Assembly (NCBI GenBank): GCA_964019695.1
Contig: OZ026528.1
Coordinates: 56,264,495-56,328,494, forward strand
Reading direction: 5' to 3'
DNA from: Loripinus fragilis
Taxonomy: Eukaryota; Mollusca; Bivalvia; Lucinida; Lucinidae
Length of the DNA: 64,000 bases
Shown: piece after piece, positions 20,993-32,607 of the stretch
Layout of the letters: every line of letters starts with the position of its first letter
Numbering within the stretch: the stretch's first letter is position 1
Notes under the pieces: model-generated
The model's input: the letters and a program-made list of their open reading frames with translations, nothing else
Told to the model about the DNA's origin: nothing
Database searches by the model: none
Translations under genes and position numbers: made by a program

Positions 20993-21415
20993 ATGTGAAG
21001 TTTGTGGGGAAAACTATAAACCTCATAGAAGTGTGTTGAAGAACTAGAAACGGTAAAGAAGTGTGTAGAATAACTAGAAACCTTAAAGAAGTATGCGGAT
21101 AACTACAAACCATAAAGAAGTTTGTGGGAAAGCTAGAAACCATAAAGAAGTGTGTGTAATAACTAGAAACTGTAGAGAAGTTTGTGGGAAACCAAGAAAC
21201 CGTAAAGAAGTGTATGTAATAACTAGAAACAGTAAAGAAGTGTGTGGAATAACAAGAAACCGTAAAGAAGTGTGTGGGAAAACTAGAAACCTTAAAGATG
21301 TGTTTGGAATAAATAGAAACCATTAAGAAGTATGTGGAATAACTAGAAACAGTAAAGAAGTGTGTGGGAAGACTAGAAACCTTTAAAAAGTGTGTTGTAA
21401 ACCTAGAAACATGAT
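20993..21415. repeat. 30-bp minisatellite derived from a finger linker
   Basis: About 14 units of roughly 30 bp, for example GAAACCGTAAAGAAGTGTGT then GGAATAACTA. The unit matches the GAGAAACCTTA...TGTGAAGTGTGTGGG stretch (linker to CxxC) of the cassette F copies just upstream. Because 30 is a multiple of 3, long open frames appear on both strands (for example 21093-21326 plus, 20988-21323 minus); these are by-products of the array. Confidence 0.85.
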
Positions 21416-21953
21416 ATAACTAGAAAATACCCACTCTTATCAATTGGACATTTCCATTTGAAGGGTTGTTCGGTTATATCTTTCAAAATTATTCAAACTT
21501 GGGCGATCTGAATCAGACACCACATTTTTCGGCATCTGATCTGGATCTGCATTGTTTTCTACGCCCCACAAAAAGGACTCCAGGGTTATATAGGTTGGCT
21601 AGGCTTGGCAATATGAAGGCTCATATTATTAAAAACATGCCTATTTAACCCTAGTCACTAGGTTTTTAGTACATTTCTGAGCTGCTAGGGAATATGTGAA
21701 GGAAAATCCTTGCAATAAGTATGGAGACCAATATTGAGCAATCATGTACTTGGGAGAGAGAACATTTCTAATTAGGTAGAGACATAGAACAGAGGCTGCA
21801 AATTGAAGAGAAACTGTATAGATGCATTGATGCCAATTTTCAGGATTATTCCTGATAACAGGATTTTGAGGCTGACTTTACAAAGAAAAAGTTACTTTTG
21901 AAGAAAGACGACAACAAAAGCATGAAAAATTACCCAGCATGCAAAGAGATAGC

Positions 21954-22131
21954 CCTACAAATTTTGCGACATCTCTTCTAAATTTAGAAAGAAATAAGGA
22001 ATGATATTTTATTGGAATTGTCTGCCTGCAGACAATTCTCATTAAATATCGTGCCTTATTTGCTATTTTTGAAAAAAAACAGCGAAATTTGAAAATGTCG
22101 TCTGCTGCAAATTGCAGGTGGCCCTTTGACT
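21954..22131. mobile_element. GCGCTTTAAGGGTTAA MITE, copy 4 (ends worn)
   Basis: Central arms TTGGAATTGTCTGC / GCAGACAATTCTCATT and the subterminal CGTCTGCTGCAAATTGCAGG identify the family; outer TTAA ends are lost. Confidence 0.7.
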
Positions 22132-22194
22132 AAGTTTATGTGATAAGTACCAGTATCATAGTTTTAGAAAAAACATTTTTGAGGGTAAAATTGT

Positions 22195-22520
22195 AAATAT
22201 TTTCTTTTCCATTGGTTTTAACATATGTTTTGGGAGCTCAAAAGAACCATCTCATCGAGACGGTTCTTTTGAGTACCCACAACATATGTTTTGGTTGAAA
22301 TAGGAAAATCATTTTTTTAAGTTATGGTCTGTTAGCTAAAGACCTAACCATTATCTAATAGGCTGAGCCATATGTTAACATTGAATGCTTGTCTATTGTA
22401 AATATTTTCTTTTCCATTGGTTTTAACATATGTTTTTGATGCTCAAAAGAATCATCTCATTGAGACTTTCTTTTGAGTACCTACAACATATGTTTTGGTT
22501 GAAAAAAAAGGTTTTATCAC
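22195..22520. mobile_element. Two tandem AACATATGTT hairpin elements
   Basis: A segment beginning GTAAATATTTTCTTTTCC and containing TTTTAACATATGTTTT, then AAAGAA(C/T)CATCTCAT(C/T)GAGAC, appears twice about 200 bp apart in the same orientation. Both end in GACCTAACCATTATC-like sequence. This is a tandem duplication of one element. Confidence 0.75.
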
Positions 22521-23089
22521 ACACTCTTAACTAAAGACCTGACCATTATCTAATAGGCTGGCCCATTTTGTAACATTGAATGCTTCACTCTTCAGAGCAC
22601 ATTATTGTTCGGCATCAATAACCATAGCTAAGGGGACTTTTAAAGCTTATGGGCTCCCCTGGGTCCAAGCTCGGGCTGAGGGGGATCTTAACTCTTATCA
22701 TGCTTAACACATATATATGTTTTTTTTAAAACAGTGCATATCCAGATAAGCTGGTTCTTCAGAAGCCAGCTGATCAGGATTTACACTGTTTTCCATGCTA
22801 CTTTTCAAACATACTGGTCATTTGAATCAGTTGTCACAGGATATGGTGCAGCTATGGAGACTTATTAAGTTCTACATTTAAATTACATCAATTAAAATTA
22901 TAATTGAAATCAACTCAGGTTCTTTGAATTACTTAATATTCAGTATCAAACTATTAAAATGCAAAGCCCTTTTGTGAAAATATTCTAGTATTTTCATTTG
23001 TTTGTATCAACAAGTGGTTAAGCATTATGTTGCCTTGAAACTACCCTCAACATGGAAGTGTGAAAAAGGTAGAAAAAATGTTGGGTATT

Positions 23090-23333
23090 GCCCAGGTCAC
23101 ACATTCACGGACTGGACGCCGGATTAGCCATGGATACAATCCAGCATCATTCGTGGCAATCCGTATTGGTACGTTGCTTTCCGTATTGCATCTGTAATCA
23201 TACGTAGTAGTACTAAATCATACGTATATTGTGCATCCATATCTGACTACGGAAATTGGCATTTCCTGGGTCATCCGTGAGATTTAATCCGTAGTAGAAC
23301 CGGCGAGGTGATCCGTGAATGTGTGACCTGGGC
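23090..23333. mobile_element. MITE with perfect 21-bp inverted ends
   Basis: GCCCAGGTCACACATTCACG at the left is matched exactly by CGTGAATGTGTGACCTGGGC at the right. The 244-bp interior is rich in ATCCGTA/TACGTA repeats. It is the only copy in the window, and exact ends suggest recent movement. Confidence 0.88.
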
Positions 23334-23530
23334 ATAAAATAACATATTACATTTCCTCAAAACTGTACCTTGGTCGATGATCACATTCCTCAGGATGATA
23401 TTTGACTACCACTATCTCAGGGAACGTAATAAATGTATTCATATTTTATTCACCCACTTTGGTATGAGTCAAAATCACATGAAGGCAACTTCCTGACTTT
23501 GACCTGATAGTGTACTGGTTCTAGGACACT

Positions 23531-23975
23531 TGTGGTGAGCTCAGTAGATTAGTGGTAGAGTGCTTGACTTAAGACAGAGGAGCAGTGGGTTCAAGCCTCA
23601 CTGGCGGCACTGTGTGGTGTCCTTGTTTGTTTGTTTGTTGCTTTAGGTCTCAGGTCAACAGCTATGGTCATGGCAGGACGGTCAGTTCACCTAACCACAC
23701 CTTTTCCTGGGCAAGCTTGAACAAGTAGTGCACATACTATCGCTTGTAACTGACAACAACCCTTCTTGAATGATTCAGCAGAAGGGAGGAGAATGACCGT
23801 AGAAATTATTTCATGATCAACCTCCACAAAAGAATGGGACTGGGCTGGGATCGAACTTGCGAACCCTGGATCGTTGTGTTCTTGAGCAAAACACATTAAT
23901 CCTAGTTTCGTACTGGTTCTGCCCAGAAGACTCATCACTACATAACTGAAAGATTTTTGATTGGGCGTAAAGAAT
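23531..23975 (+). mobile_element. SINE interrupted by a second SINE-like element
   Basis: The head (AGTGGTAGAGTGCTTGAC) and TGGTGTCCTTG break off at about 23620. A different repeat follows (GGTCAACAGCTATGGTCATG ... GGGATCGAACTTGCGAACCC), and the SINE body resumes at about 23873 with TGTTCTTGAGCAAAACACA. A related piece of the inserted repeat lies at 2625-2715. Confidence 0.7.
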
Positions 23976-24989
23976 CATATCAAACAAAGGACACTTGCAC
24001 TATTTAATAGCTCTTATGTGGTAGTGCAATTGAGATGGAGGGGTAGCGGGTCAGGGAGCAAGACACATTAATCCTGCTTAGTACTGGCTCAACCCAGAAA
24101 GACTTTTCACAAGATAAGTGAAAAAAATAATGACTGGAATGTAACAACAAAGCCTTTCTTTATTAAGACCTGCCAATATCCACTTTTCAAATCCAGGGAT
24201 GTAAAGTACATAGCTTGGATAGAATGCCAAAGGTCAATAATAGAAAGTGGGCAAGATTTTTATTTATTATATTCAAAGGCAGAAAATCAACACATCTTTT
24301 TTGTCTACCATTACCGCAGGAAAGCACCAAGGAAACTTTGACCTTTCAATTATCTTAGCCTCAAATATTTCATTAACAGCATCATCAATTACATTTTTTA
24401 TTATTCAAAGGTGTAACATTAATTTTCATCTACGGTATCATCAATTTCTTTTTCTATTATTCAAAGCTGTACAGTATGGCCTTAATTTAATTGGAGGGTT
24501 ATCACATATTTCAATTTCCATCTAAATGTATGACTCAACTCAAAACATTTCTGCAAAAATTAAACAGCCCACCCTGTAGAGCATTCAGAAGCCAGTCTGG
24601 TTGCTGATACAGGGGTCATGATTTTGATCACAGACTGTCCCAATACGTTTGAGGAGATTGATCCTGAAATGTTTTCTATGGTCATTTTCCTCCTTCTGCT
24701 GATTCAAGTTGTGCTGTTTCACTTACAAGCGAAAGTTTGTGCACAGAGCACTGGTAAACACCTGGCATAATGTACCAAATGGAGCAAGCCAGTAGATATA
24801 GATAGTAACCGCTTTGTCTAAGCTTACCCAGGAAAAGTGTGGCTAGGTTAAATTACTATCTCAAAATGACCATAACTGATGACTGGGGTGTTAAACCACA
24901 AACCAAATGTAATCAGCATTAACCTTGGGAAGATTAATTAATTTGTCTCTATATTTTCAAGGCACATCAACCTCATTCAATGTTTTATA

Positions 24990-25075
24990 TTTTGGGTATT
25001 GATCCAGATCAGGGCTGAAGTTTTTTCAGACCTGATCTGTGTCCAAACTGTTTGCAGATGTTATCAGCAGATGAC
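24990..25075. mobile_element. Partial GACCCAGATCAG MITE before cassette G
   Basis: GGTATTGATCCAGATCAGGG and ACCTGATCTGTGTCCAAACTG form the inverted core, followed by ATCAGCAGATGACA. It ends 58 bp before the cassette G exon. Confidence 0.65.
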
Positions 25076-25133
25076 ACTAGAAGGCAAAGAGTTTATTGGT
25101 TTCATTACTCATTCTACACTGTTTTACTTTCAG

Positions 25134-25411
25134 GCTATCTTCAGTATGCAAGTGAGGTTATACCAGAAGAACCTTTTGAAAATGTCAACAGCTCTGCTAA
25201 AACGGCGGGAAAAAACTGGCCCTCTCTTATGAGAAATCATATGTGTGCTTTTTGTGGAAAGGGTTTCAACAGGAAGTTGCTCTTAGAGTATCACCAAAGG
25301 GTTCACACAGGGGAACGCCCATTTCAGTGTAGCATCTGCTTGAGGGGATTTTCACAGAAAGGGGCCATGCAAAGACACATGTTCACTCACATAAAATCAG
25401 ACTTGAAATGA
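25134..25411 (+). CDS. Cassette G: two-finger C2H2 terminal exon
   Basis: The acceptor CTGTTTTACTTTCAG ends at 25133; GC completes the split codon and 91 codons run to TGA. A leader of about 37 residues (acidic, then Lys-rich) precedes finger 1 ([11 protein letters not shown]...) with a normal Phe core. The linker is TGERPFQ. Finger 2 begins CSICLRGFSQK, with contacts Q, G, A, R. G and H share the linker and the LLLEYHQRVH / LFLERHQRVH helix end, so they are close relatives. No decayed copy follows. Confidence 0.86.
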
Positions 25412-25458
25412 GTAGATATAGAACTACACTGTAGATACAAGTGGACTGAAAATTGCTA

Positions 25459-25664
25459 CAGTTAAACCTGTCTTAAGAGGCCACTCAAAAACAAGACCAA
25501 AAATTGGTTTTCAAAGCCAATTATCGCTTAATGCAGGTCAAAAGTATTGCAGAATGCTACAAGAGAGCATTCTGCAATACTTTTGACCTTCATTAAGCTA
25601 CAATTTGCCATTAAGACCTTTGTTTTGTCAATTTTTGAGTGGCCACTCAAGACAGGTTTTACTG
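25459..25664. mobile_element. CAGTAAAACC hairpin MITE, copy 4
   Basis: The ends are CAG(T)TAAACCTGTCTTAAG and the inverse with TA flanks. Central arms AAAGTATTGCAGAATGC are intact. Confidence 0.87.
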
Positions 25665-25837
25665 TACATTCTTTGCTTGTGTTTTCAACAGCTGTTCAAA
25701 TCTAAGTTTAAAAGAGAAGAAAAAAAGAAGAAGAGAAAAAAGCTTTATTAGGGATCAAACAAGATTTTTCGTGAACCTGGTGAATGTTGATCAAATTAAG
25801 AGTCTCTATTAATGAGCAGAGTTAAAACAAAAGACAC

Positions 25838-26258
25838 CTTCTTAAAATTCCCTTCTGCTGAAATGTTTAAGAAGCCTCATTGGCAAACAGTGTGGACCCA
25901 GATCAGACTGCTCTTTTTGGAGCACTCTGTTCTGGGTCCACCCTGTTTCCTTCTATACCTAATTGGTTGGTAATATTAGGCAATTATCTGCAGCATAAGA
26001 CTTCAGCAGATGACAATTTCAGATGCATTTTTTTCTTGGCACTTTAAGGGTTAAATATGTACCCTGAAAGCACCTGCAAAAATGCTGCAAACGTTATTGA
26101 TTGAAGTGTATATTGAGGCAAACAGTGTGGACCCAGATCAAGCTACATGAGCAGTCTGATCTAGATTTACACTGTTTGTCAAAGAGGCTTCTTAAACATT
26201 TTTTAAGTAGATGATAAAGCAGATGACTTATGTTGTGATTGGTATTTTAAGGGTTAAA
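25838..26258. mobile_element. Two adjacent GACCCAGATCAG-core MITEs
   Basis: The first (to about 26054) ends TTCTTGGCACTTTAAGGGTTAA. The second (about 26070-26258) ends GATTGGTATTTTAAGGGTTAA. Each has an AGTGTGGACCCAGATCA inverted core, and the second is more decayed. Confidence 0.7.
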
Positions 26259-26859
26259 CATGATTTTTCTAGCCTTAATGTTAGGACTTGGCAAACGTTT
26301 TTAAAATGAAGATTTGCCATTGGCCTGAAAAGAGTTAAAACAAACCATGGCTTAAACTCATACTTACATTGTAACAAGCAAGCAACATATGTGTAACAGC
26401 TTCAAGCTTACATTCTAATGCTCATACAGTACATATGTCACATGAAATATGATTGGATTAAATCATTTTTTTTGCGACAATTAATCCTGTGATATACTAC
26501 TGGATACCCTACATCGATAGCGTTGCATTTCACTTGCATACAGCAGGCACCCACTGGTATAACTTTTTCATTGCTACATGTATTTGAAAGAAAAATGATG
26601 CTTGTGCTTGAATAGGGACAATGGTATTCAAAATGTTCATTTTTAGGGTGAATACATGTAGTCTGGTGTACATTCGTAAATTTTTTTTGGATCCGGAACT
26701 ATAAGATACAGACAGGGATTAAAATACAATTTTGCGTCGGCCCTCTGACATAGTCTGAAAATCTATTCAAATGTCTGAGACCTTACCTACTGGGTAAGAC
26801 AATAATGAACCAAAGCTAGCCTTTTTTTCTTGTATATAGGAGGGTCTGGATGGGGTATA

Positions 26860-27120
26860 ATGATTAGTGAATAATGGCCCTTTTTGATAATGAATAGTGA
26901 ATAATGATCCAACAAATAATGAATAGTGAATAATTAGGGCCTAAAAATTAATGAATAATCCTATTTTTTAATGAATTGAAGAAAAATTAATGAATAGTGA
27001 ATAATCAGATTTCTTGCCACCTTTCTTACTTTTAATGAAAAATTGATCTTTTTTTAATGAATAATCAAAAATTTTAATGAGATGAATAATGGGCTAAATT
27101 CTTAATGAATAGTGAATACC
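26860..27120. repeat. AATGAATAGTGAATAAT low-complexity tract
   Basis: About 260 bp are built from irregular repeats of AATGAATA(GTGAATAAT), ending at a C-rich run (27125-27145). A shorter GTCATGAATAGTGAGCC phrase occurs near 1141. The origin is unclear. Confidence 0.75.
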
Positions 27121-27354
27121 TGACCCCCCCACCCCCCCCCCCCCCAAACACTATGAGCTCTGATCAGACTGCTCCAATGGGAGCAGTCTGATCTGGGTCC
27201 ATATTGTTTGCCATATAGGCTACCCAAAAAAATAAGCAGAGCAGAAAGTAGATGACAAAAGTCTTTACTGTTGGGAAAAGGATTTCTGGGTAAGGTAAAT
27301 TTCATTATCAAAGGTAAATTTAGTATTTCAAAAATCTTGCGTTTATAATTGTAG

Positions 27355-27617
27355 AATTGCAGCAGTCCCAAAACGATACAGTCCCAACATCGATAGAATC
27401 TTCCGAAAAGGCCAACAGTCCAGATTTTGATAAAATGAAGAAATGGAATTGCGAGTATTGTGGGAAGAAATTCATCAGAAAGCTATTTTTAGAAAGACAT
27501 CAAAGAGTTCATACTGGGGAACGCCCTTTTCAGTGTGGTATCTGCCAGAAGTGCTTTTCTAGGAAGTGGGATTTAAAAAGGCATTTTAAGAAACACAGCA
27601 AGTACGCAGACCCATAA
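27355..27617 (+). CDS. Cassette H: two-finger C2H2 terminal exon
   Basis: The exon start was chosen from phase. The TAG at 27352-27354 (context TTTATAATTGTAG) leaves AA to complete the split codon and keeps the finger frame, as in all other cassettes. The more obvious CAG at 27360-27362 would give a different phase. From 27357, 86 codons run to TAA. After a Ser/Asn/Asp-rich leader come finger 1 (CEYCGKKFIRK...) and finger 2 (CGICQKCFSRK...), joined by TGERPFQ. Contacts of finger 2 are R, W, D, R; Trp at position 2 is unusual. It is closest to cassette G. No decayed copy follows. Confidence 0.75.
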
Positions 27618-27824
27618 GCCGACACTTACTGTTAGGCTGCTTAGCCCAATACCATAGTCACAAAGGTCAAGGAGCTGTATTGGTGTAGTTGATAAACCAC
27701 TCACTTTGTAAACAAGGGGTCACTGGTGTGATCACCGGCTTCACCAGTGTGTTGGATGAGACTGAGCTACTTCCCCATCTCCATATAACCTTAGCTGTTG
27801 GTGGGATGTTAAATACAAACATGC

Positions 27825-28132
27825 GCGGATCCAGAAAGTTTTGTCAGAGGGGGTCCAACACTGACGTTTTTTTTTGTTGTTTTTTCTAGTTGATGGGATG
27901 GAGAGAGGATCGAAATGCCACTAAAAGTGGCCCATCATTGGTCCGTCAGCAAAACGCCATGGCGTTTCGCTGGCTTGCCGATAATGGCCCACCATTGAAT
28001 GCTGGCTTGGCAGCTTTATGATTTTAGGGGATCGGGATCAATATTGCTAGGAAACCCTATACTTTTGTGATTTTTCAGGGGGGGGGGGGGGGTCCAGACC
28101 CCCTGTCCCCGCCCCCCCCTCTGGATCCGCCC
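27825..28132. mobile_element. GGATCCGCGCATG MITE, copy 1
   Basis: The ends are CATGCGCGGATCCAGAAAG and CTCTGGATCCGCCCA in inverted orientation. The centre is the palindrome GCCATGGCGTTTCGCTGGC with its partner. G and C runs mark the GGTCTGGACCCC segment. Other copies lie at 29190-29405, 32608-32918, 56868-57180 and 57705-57990. Confidence 0.8.
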
Positions 28133-28669
28133 AAATATTCATAATACATACATGACAAATATTCATACGATAGATCCAGTTAAGCAAAAAAAATTAGCAT
28201 AAAACTGTCCTTATTTTCTTACCCATCAGTTTAAACATATTGTTGGGGTGCGCAAAAGAACTGTCTCAATGAGACGGTTCTTTTGAGTACCCACAACATA
28301 TGTTTTGATGGAGAAAAAAGAAAAGTGATTTTCATTTATGAACTCTTATCTGGAGGTCTGATAGTGTGTCATACAGTTCAGACTGAAAATAAATGCAGAA
28401 GATCTCAGGTTTAAAATTTTCTTTTTTATATTTTCTTCTTCCTGTAATTGCTGATTTAAGATGGGCACTTGTCAGTAACTGGCATATTGATATGTGCTCC
28501 AAGAACTGCAAATGAAAAGAGCCAGGATGTGGTCTTTTGTGAGCAGCAACGGCTTAGACGAGCCTGCACAAATGTGCTTTCTTATCAGAGCCTTAGCTGC
28601 TTGCATACCAAAAGTATGGAAGTAAATGAAGGCTCAGACCAAACCAACTAGCTCAAGATGCATGTTTAA

Positions 28670-28840
28670 CTCCTTGCATACTTTTTCATGACTTTTTTTG
28701 TCTTTGTCTACTGATTTTTTTTCCAAAATCAACTTTTTCAAAAAATTCTTTCAGGAATACCACCACTGTGTCAAACAGCTTGGATCGCGATCATGACCAA
28801 CATTTTGCAAAGTTTATCAGCGGACGACACAAGTAGCTGC
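28670..28840. mobile_element. GCATGC-ended MITE (decayed)
   Basis: CTCCTTGCATACTTTTTCATG, TTTGTCTACTGATTTTTTTC and AACAGCTTGGATCGCGATCATG are recognisable; the second core arm is lost. Confidence 0.6.
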
Positions 28841-29189
28841 TAGCAGGCAAACAGTGATTTAACCCTTTCGCAAACTTAGCAGAACCAGATCAGATAGCTC
28901 TTGTAAGAGCTGCCTGATCAAGGTTTACTCTGTTTGCTTATGGAAATATGATATATCTAATCCTAAACTAGTGGACCTGACAAGTAACTTCTTTGTTCTT
29001 TATTGAAAGTTCATTTATATAATTATTCATAGTGGGTGGAGCCTAGCATGAATATTCATGAAGGGATTAATGGATATGCAATAAGTACCAAAATCTCATG
29101 AGCCGGCTAAAAAGGCTTTAATTGGTATGGGCCTGCTTTTAGTCTCAATATGACTATAGCTGTTTTCAGGGATGAATGTTCTTTATGTG

Positions 29190-29405
29190 GGGATCCACAC
29201 CCTCCCCTTGAAAATCACGCTATAATCGGCCCACCAGCGAAACGCCATTTAAATGGTGGGCGTTTCATTGGCGGGCAGATAATTGCCCACAAAGAATAGT
29301 GGTACGGACCCCCTCTCCCCTCGGTAAAATCTGATAACTAAAGCTGAAAAAAATAAGGAAAAAAATCTAAATTTTTGGACCCCTCCACTTTCTGGATCCA
29401 CACCT
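29190..29405. mobile_element. GGATCCGCGCATG MITE, copy 2
   Basis: The centre GCGAAACGCCATTTAAATGG with GGCGTTTCATTGGC is well kept; the left end is truncated. Confidence 0.7.
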
Positions 29406-31054
29406 GTTCAATATCAGAAATCAACAAAGCGCCATGGTCATGTATATATTTTGGTTGTACAAATGTTTGTGGTATTAACATTTCTAAGTACTGGTCAATT
29501 TAGACTTAAGGTGGATCAAAGGTTTGTCAAGTCCATGGTATAGCACTACAATTGATTCAAAGATAGATGAGAATTGTGGTAAACAAAAAATATAAACTAA
29601 TCCAGGTAATGGGTATTTTATACAGGTATATCATACACTGCATCTGCCTGTTTAGTATGAGTAACCTTTCACATGTGCTACTGAGTAAACTTGTCCAATC
29701 TTTGATCGGTCTGAGATGGAAATTAACCAGTAAATCTTGTTATAAAAAGATCAATATTTTAATAAAAATATTTGGATAAACCTTTCTTGGCTACATTTGA
29801 TTTTTATTACTCACCATTAACATGCTGACGGGATAAACCCTGATTGATTTTGGGCAGAATCTCTTTAACCATCCTTAAGATCATGACATCATTTTCTATT
29901 TTTAGACAACATTGAAAAAATTCAAGAAATATTTAAGTTAAGTTTACAAACAGTATAGACCCTGATGAAATGCAGCATTATGCTGCATTTCATCTGGGTC
30001 TTCACTGCTTGCAAAAGTACTCTTATAGAGGTTTCTTGAATACAAAGGGTTCAGGTGTACAACTATGTGAAATGTGTGTAAAATGTACAAAATATGAAAC
30101 CGGTGCAATTGTGTATAGGTTTCAAATTGTTTACATTTCCCTCAAGTGTAACAGCAAATTGTTTGTAAAGGTAAATATGATCTACAGACAAAAGAATACA
30201 ATATTTTTGAAAATTATAGCATGACACCCCTAGATATATACAGTGGACTATCCCAAGTTTATTGTATCAAACCAGAAGGAAGAATCCATTAGTATACAAT
30301 GGTTTACGGATGAAATCTATTTTTAAGCACTTTTCCCGCTATTACGTAACAACAATTGTTGTCTACTCTCTCTTCTGTGTAGCCTATATTGCAAACAATA
30401 TGGACCCAGCTCAGACATTCTCCTGTAAGAGCAGTCTGATCAGCGTTCACAGTGTTTATTTCCATGATAAAATTAGACTGTCTATACTGAAGGGCATTTG
30501 AATGTATGCAGCAAGCATACATAGCAGACACCATTTTCTGGACAAAAAATATCAGCAGCTTGTGATTACTTTAACCCTTTGAGGATCGGCAACTCCTAAA
30601 TGGGTAATTTGGCAAACAGTGAAGACCCAAATGAAATGCTGCATAATGCGAAATTTCATCAGGGTCTGCACTGTTTACTAAGACAAAATCTATCTCCAGA
30701 GAGAGAAATACTGTTTAACAATGTTTTTTGGAAATTATAACCCGTGACCCCTCAACATATACAACGGACCATCCTGACCGTATTGTATATAGCTTCATGG
30801 AAAATTCCATTGGTCTTGAAAGGGTGGGACATATGCAAACAGTGCAGACCCAGATCAGATTCCACAGAATGTGGCATCTGGTCAGGGTCTCCACTGTTTG
30901 CTTACAAAATGGTATATTAAAATTTAATGAAAGATTAGCAATACCATTCAACAACCCTTAAAATGGAAAAGGACTGGTCCAATTGATAAGAGTGGGAAAT
31001 TCCATTCGGCTTGAATGGGTTAACCATTTACCTTATTTATAGAGATGCCTTATA

Positions 31055-31265
31055 ACACTTTTGCAAACAGAGCAGACCCAGATCAGACAGCTCTTTTTAA
31101 GAGCTGCCTGATCAGGGTCCACTCTGTTTGTTCATGGAAATATGATTAGATATAATCCTGCACTAATGGATGTGGCAATGAATTTCTTTGTTCTATTTAC
31201 AAACGTGAAAATTTATTGATATAATTATTCATAGTGGGTGAAGCTTATCATGAATATTCATGAAG
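31055..31265. mobile_element. Element abutting cassette I acceptor
   Basis: AGACCCAGATCAGACAGCTC and GAGCTGCCTGATCAGGGTCC are inverted, and the right part GTGGGTG(A/G)AGC...CATGAATATTCATGAAGG matches 28855-29075 and a fragment at 53340-53410. It ends about 36 bp before the cassette I exon. Confidence 0.65.
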
Positions 31266-31301
31266 GAAAGGGTTATAACATTGGTTTTCTTCTAGTTTCA
31301 G

Positions 31302-31564
31302 ATATCAGCAGTATCCTTGGGCTTGGGATAGCAACAAGGCGACCAGGGAAGGTCTTTACCTGCGGCTTCTGTGGATGGTCCTTTGATAGACACTCAAAAT
31401 TACAAGTTCATCTTCGTGTTCATTCTGGGGACAAACCCTATGTGTGTGAGCAGTGTCATAGAAGATTCAACCAGAAAAATAACTGGAAAAGACACATGAT
31501 GATACACTATCAAAATATCACCCCAAATATGACAAAAATTCTACAGTATGACCCCAATATGTAA
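31302..31564 (+). CDS. Cassette I: two-finger C2H2 terminal exon
   Basis: The acceptor TTTTCTTCTAGTTTCAG ends at 31301; AT completes the split codon and 86 codons run to TAA. Finger 1 begins CGFCGWSFDRH, the linker is SGDKPYV, and finger 2 begins CEQCHRRFNQK with a Trp in the hydrophobic helix position (NNWKRH) and contacts Q, N, N, R. The tail after the last His reads through the first unit of a 58-bp minisatellite (ITPNMTKILQYDPNM, then stop). The C-terminal tail has thus either seeded or been overwritten by the repeat. A nearly identical second copy without an acceptor lies at 32944-33186. Confidence 0.86.
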
Positions 31565-32600
31565 ACAGTTGAATTTTACCCCAAATTTTACAAAAATTCT
31601 ACAGGATGACCCCAATATGTAAACAGTTTAATATCACCCCAAATATGACAAAAATTCTACAGTATGACCCTAATATGTAAACAGTTTAATATGACACCCA
31701 AGTATGACAAAAATTCTACAGTATGACCCCAATATGTAAACAGTTCAATATGACCTCAAATATGACTAAAAATCTACAGTATAACCCCAATATGTAAACA
31801 GTTTAATATGACCCCAAATATGACAAAAATTCTACAGTATGACCCCAACATGTAAACAGTTTAATATGACCCCAAATATGACAAAAAATCTACAGTATAA
31901 CCCCAATATGTAAACAGTTTAATATGACCCCAAATATGACTAAAAGTCTACAGTATGACCCCAATATGTAAACAGTTTAATATGACCCCAAATATGACTA
32001 AAAATCTACAGTATAACCCCAGTATGTAAACAGTTTAATATGACCCCAAATATGACAAAAATTCTACAGTATGACCCCAATATGTAAACAGTTTAATATG
32101 ACCCCAAATATGACAAAAAATCTACATGTAAACAGTTTAATATGACCCCAAATATGACAAAAAACTACAGTATAACCCCAATATGTAAACAGTTTAATGT
32201 GACCCCAAATATGACAAAAATTCTTCAGTATTACCCCAATATGTAAACAGTTTAATATGACCCCAAATATGACAAAAAATCTACAGTATAACCCCAATAT
32301 AGAAACAGTTTAATATGACCCCAAATATGACTAAAAATCTACAGTATGACCCCAATATGTAAACAGTTTAATATGACCCCAAATATGACAAAAATTCTAC
32401 AGTATGACCCCAATATGTAAACAGTTTAATATGACCCCAAATATGACAAAAAATCTACAGTATAACCCCAATATGTAAACAGTTTAATATGACCCCAAAT
32501 ATGACTAAAAATCTACAGTATAACCCCAATATGTAAACAGTTTAATATGACCCCAAATATGACAAAAATTCTACAGTATGACCCCAATATGTATACAGTT
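31515..32600. repeat. 58-bp minisatellite, block 1
   Basis: About 18 head-to-tail units of 58 bp; the core phrases are ATGACCCCAATATGTAAACAG and TTTAATATGACCCCAAATATG. The first unit is the coding tail of cassette I. Units vary at a few positions (AAATTCT/AAAATCT, CAGTATG/CAGTATA). A minus-strand open frame at 32064-32297 is a by-product. Confidence 0.92.
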
Positions 32601-32607
32601 TAATGAC

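Larger units (their letters stand above)
21421..25133. other. Intron between cassettes F and G
   Basis: A possible last cassette F remnant lies at 21600-21640. Then come a GCGCTTTAAGGG-type MITE (21954-22131), two AACATATGTT hairpins (22195-22330, 22390-22520), an AGCTGG/CCAGCT hairpin near 22750, a MITE with 21-bp ends (23090-23333), nested SINEs (23531-24150), a second SINE-like family (about 24655-24900), and a GACCCAGATCAG MITE (24990-25075) about 60 bp before the cassette G acceptor. Between 22800-23085 and 24150-24540 nothing is recognised. Confidence 0.55.
25412..27354. other. Intron between cassettes G and H
   Basis: It holds a CAGTAAAACC MITE (25459-25664), a purine-rich run (25710-25745), two GCGCC-type MITEs with GACCCAGATCAG cores (about 25838-26054 and 26070-26258), an AATGAATAGTGAATAAT low-complexity tract (26860-27120), a C-run, and a partial GACCCAGATCAG hairpin (27150-27262). 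Nothing is recognised between 26270 and 26850. Confidence 0.55.
27618..31301. other. Intron between cassettes H and I
   Basis: It holds a tRNA-like SINE fragment (about 27670-27820), GGATCCGCGCATG MITEs (27825-28132, 29190-29405), an AACATATGTT hairpin (28215-28320), a GACCCAGATCAG MITE (28670-28840), two related elements (about 28855-29075 and 31055-31265) with AGCTC..GAGCT hairpins and a CATGAATATTCATGAAGG end, and several AAATGC hairpin MITEs (29925-30300, 30595-30970). Between 29410 and 29920 nothing is recognised. Confidence 0.55.

Noticed and set aside
20988..21323. Minus-strand 111-codon open frame (Phe/Ser-rich)
   Set aside because: It is the complement of the 30-bp minisatellite; the repeat length keeps it open.
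27360..27365. CAG at 27360-27362 or 27363-27365 as cassette H acceptor
   Set aside because: Both give phase 0, unlike every other cassette; the TAG at 27352-27354 restores the common phase.
32064..32297. Minus-strand open frame of 77 codons
   Set aside because: It lies wholly in the 58-bp minisatellite and is a repeat artefact.
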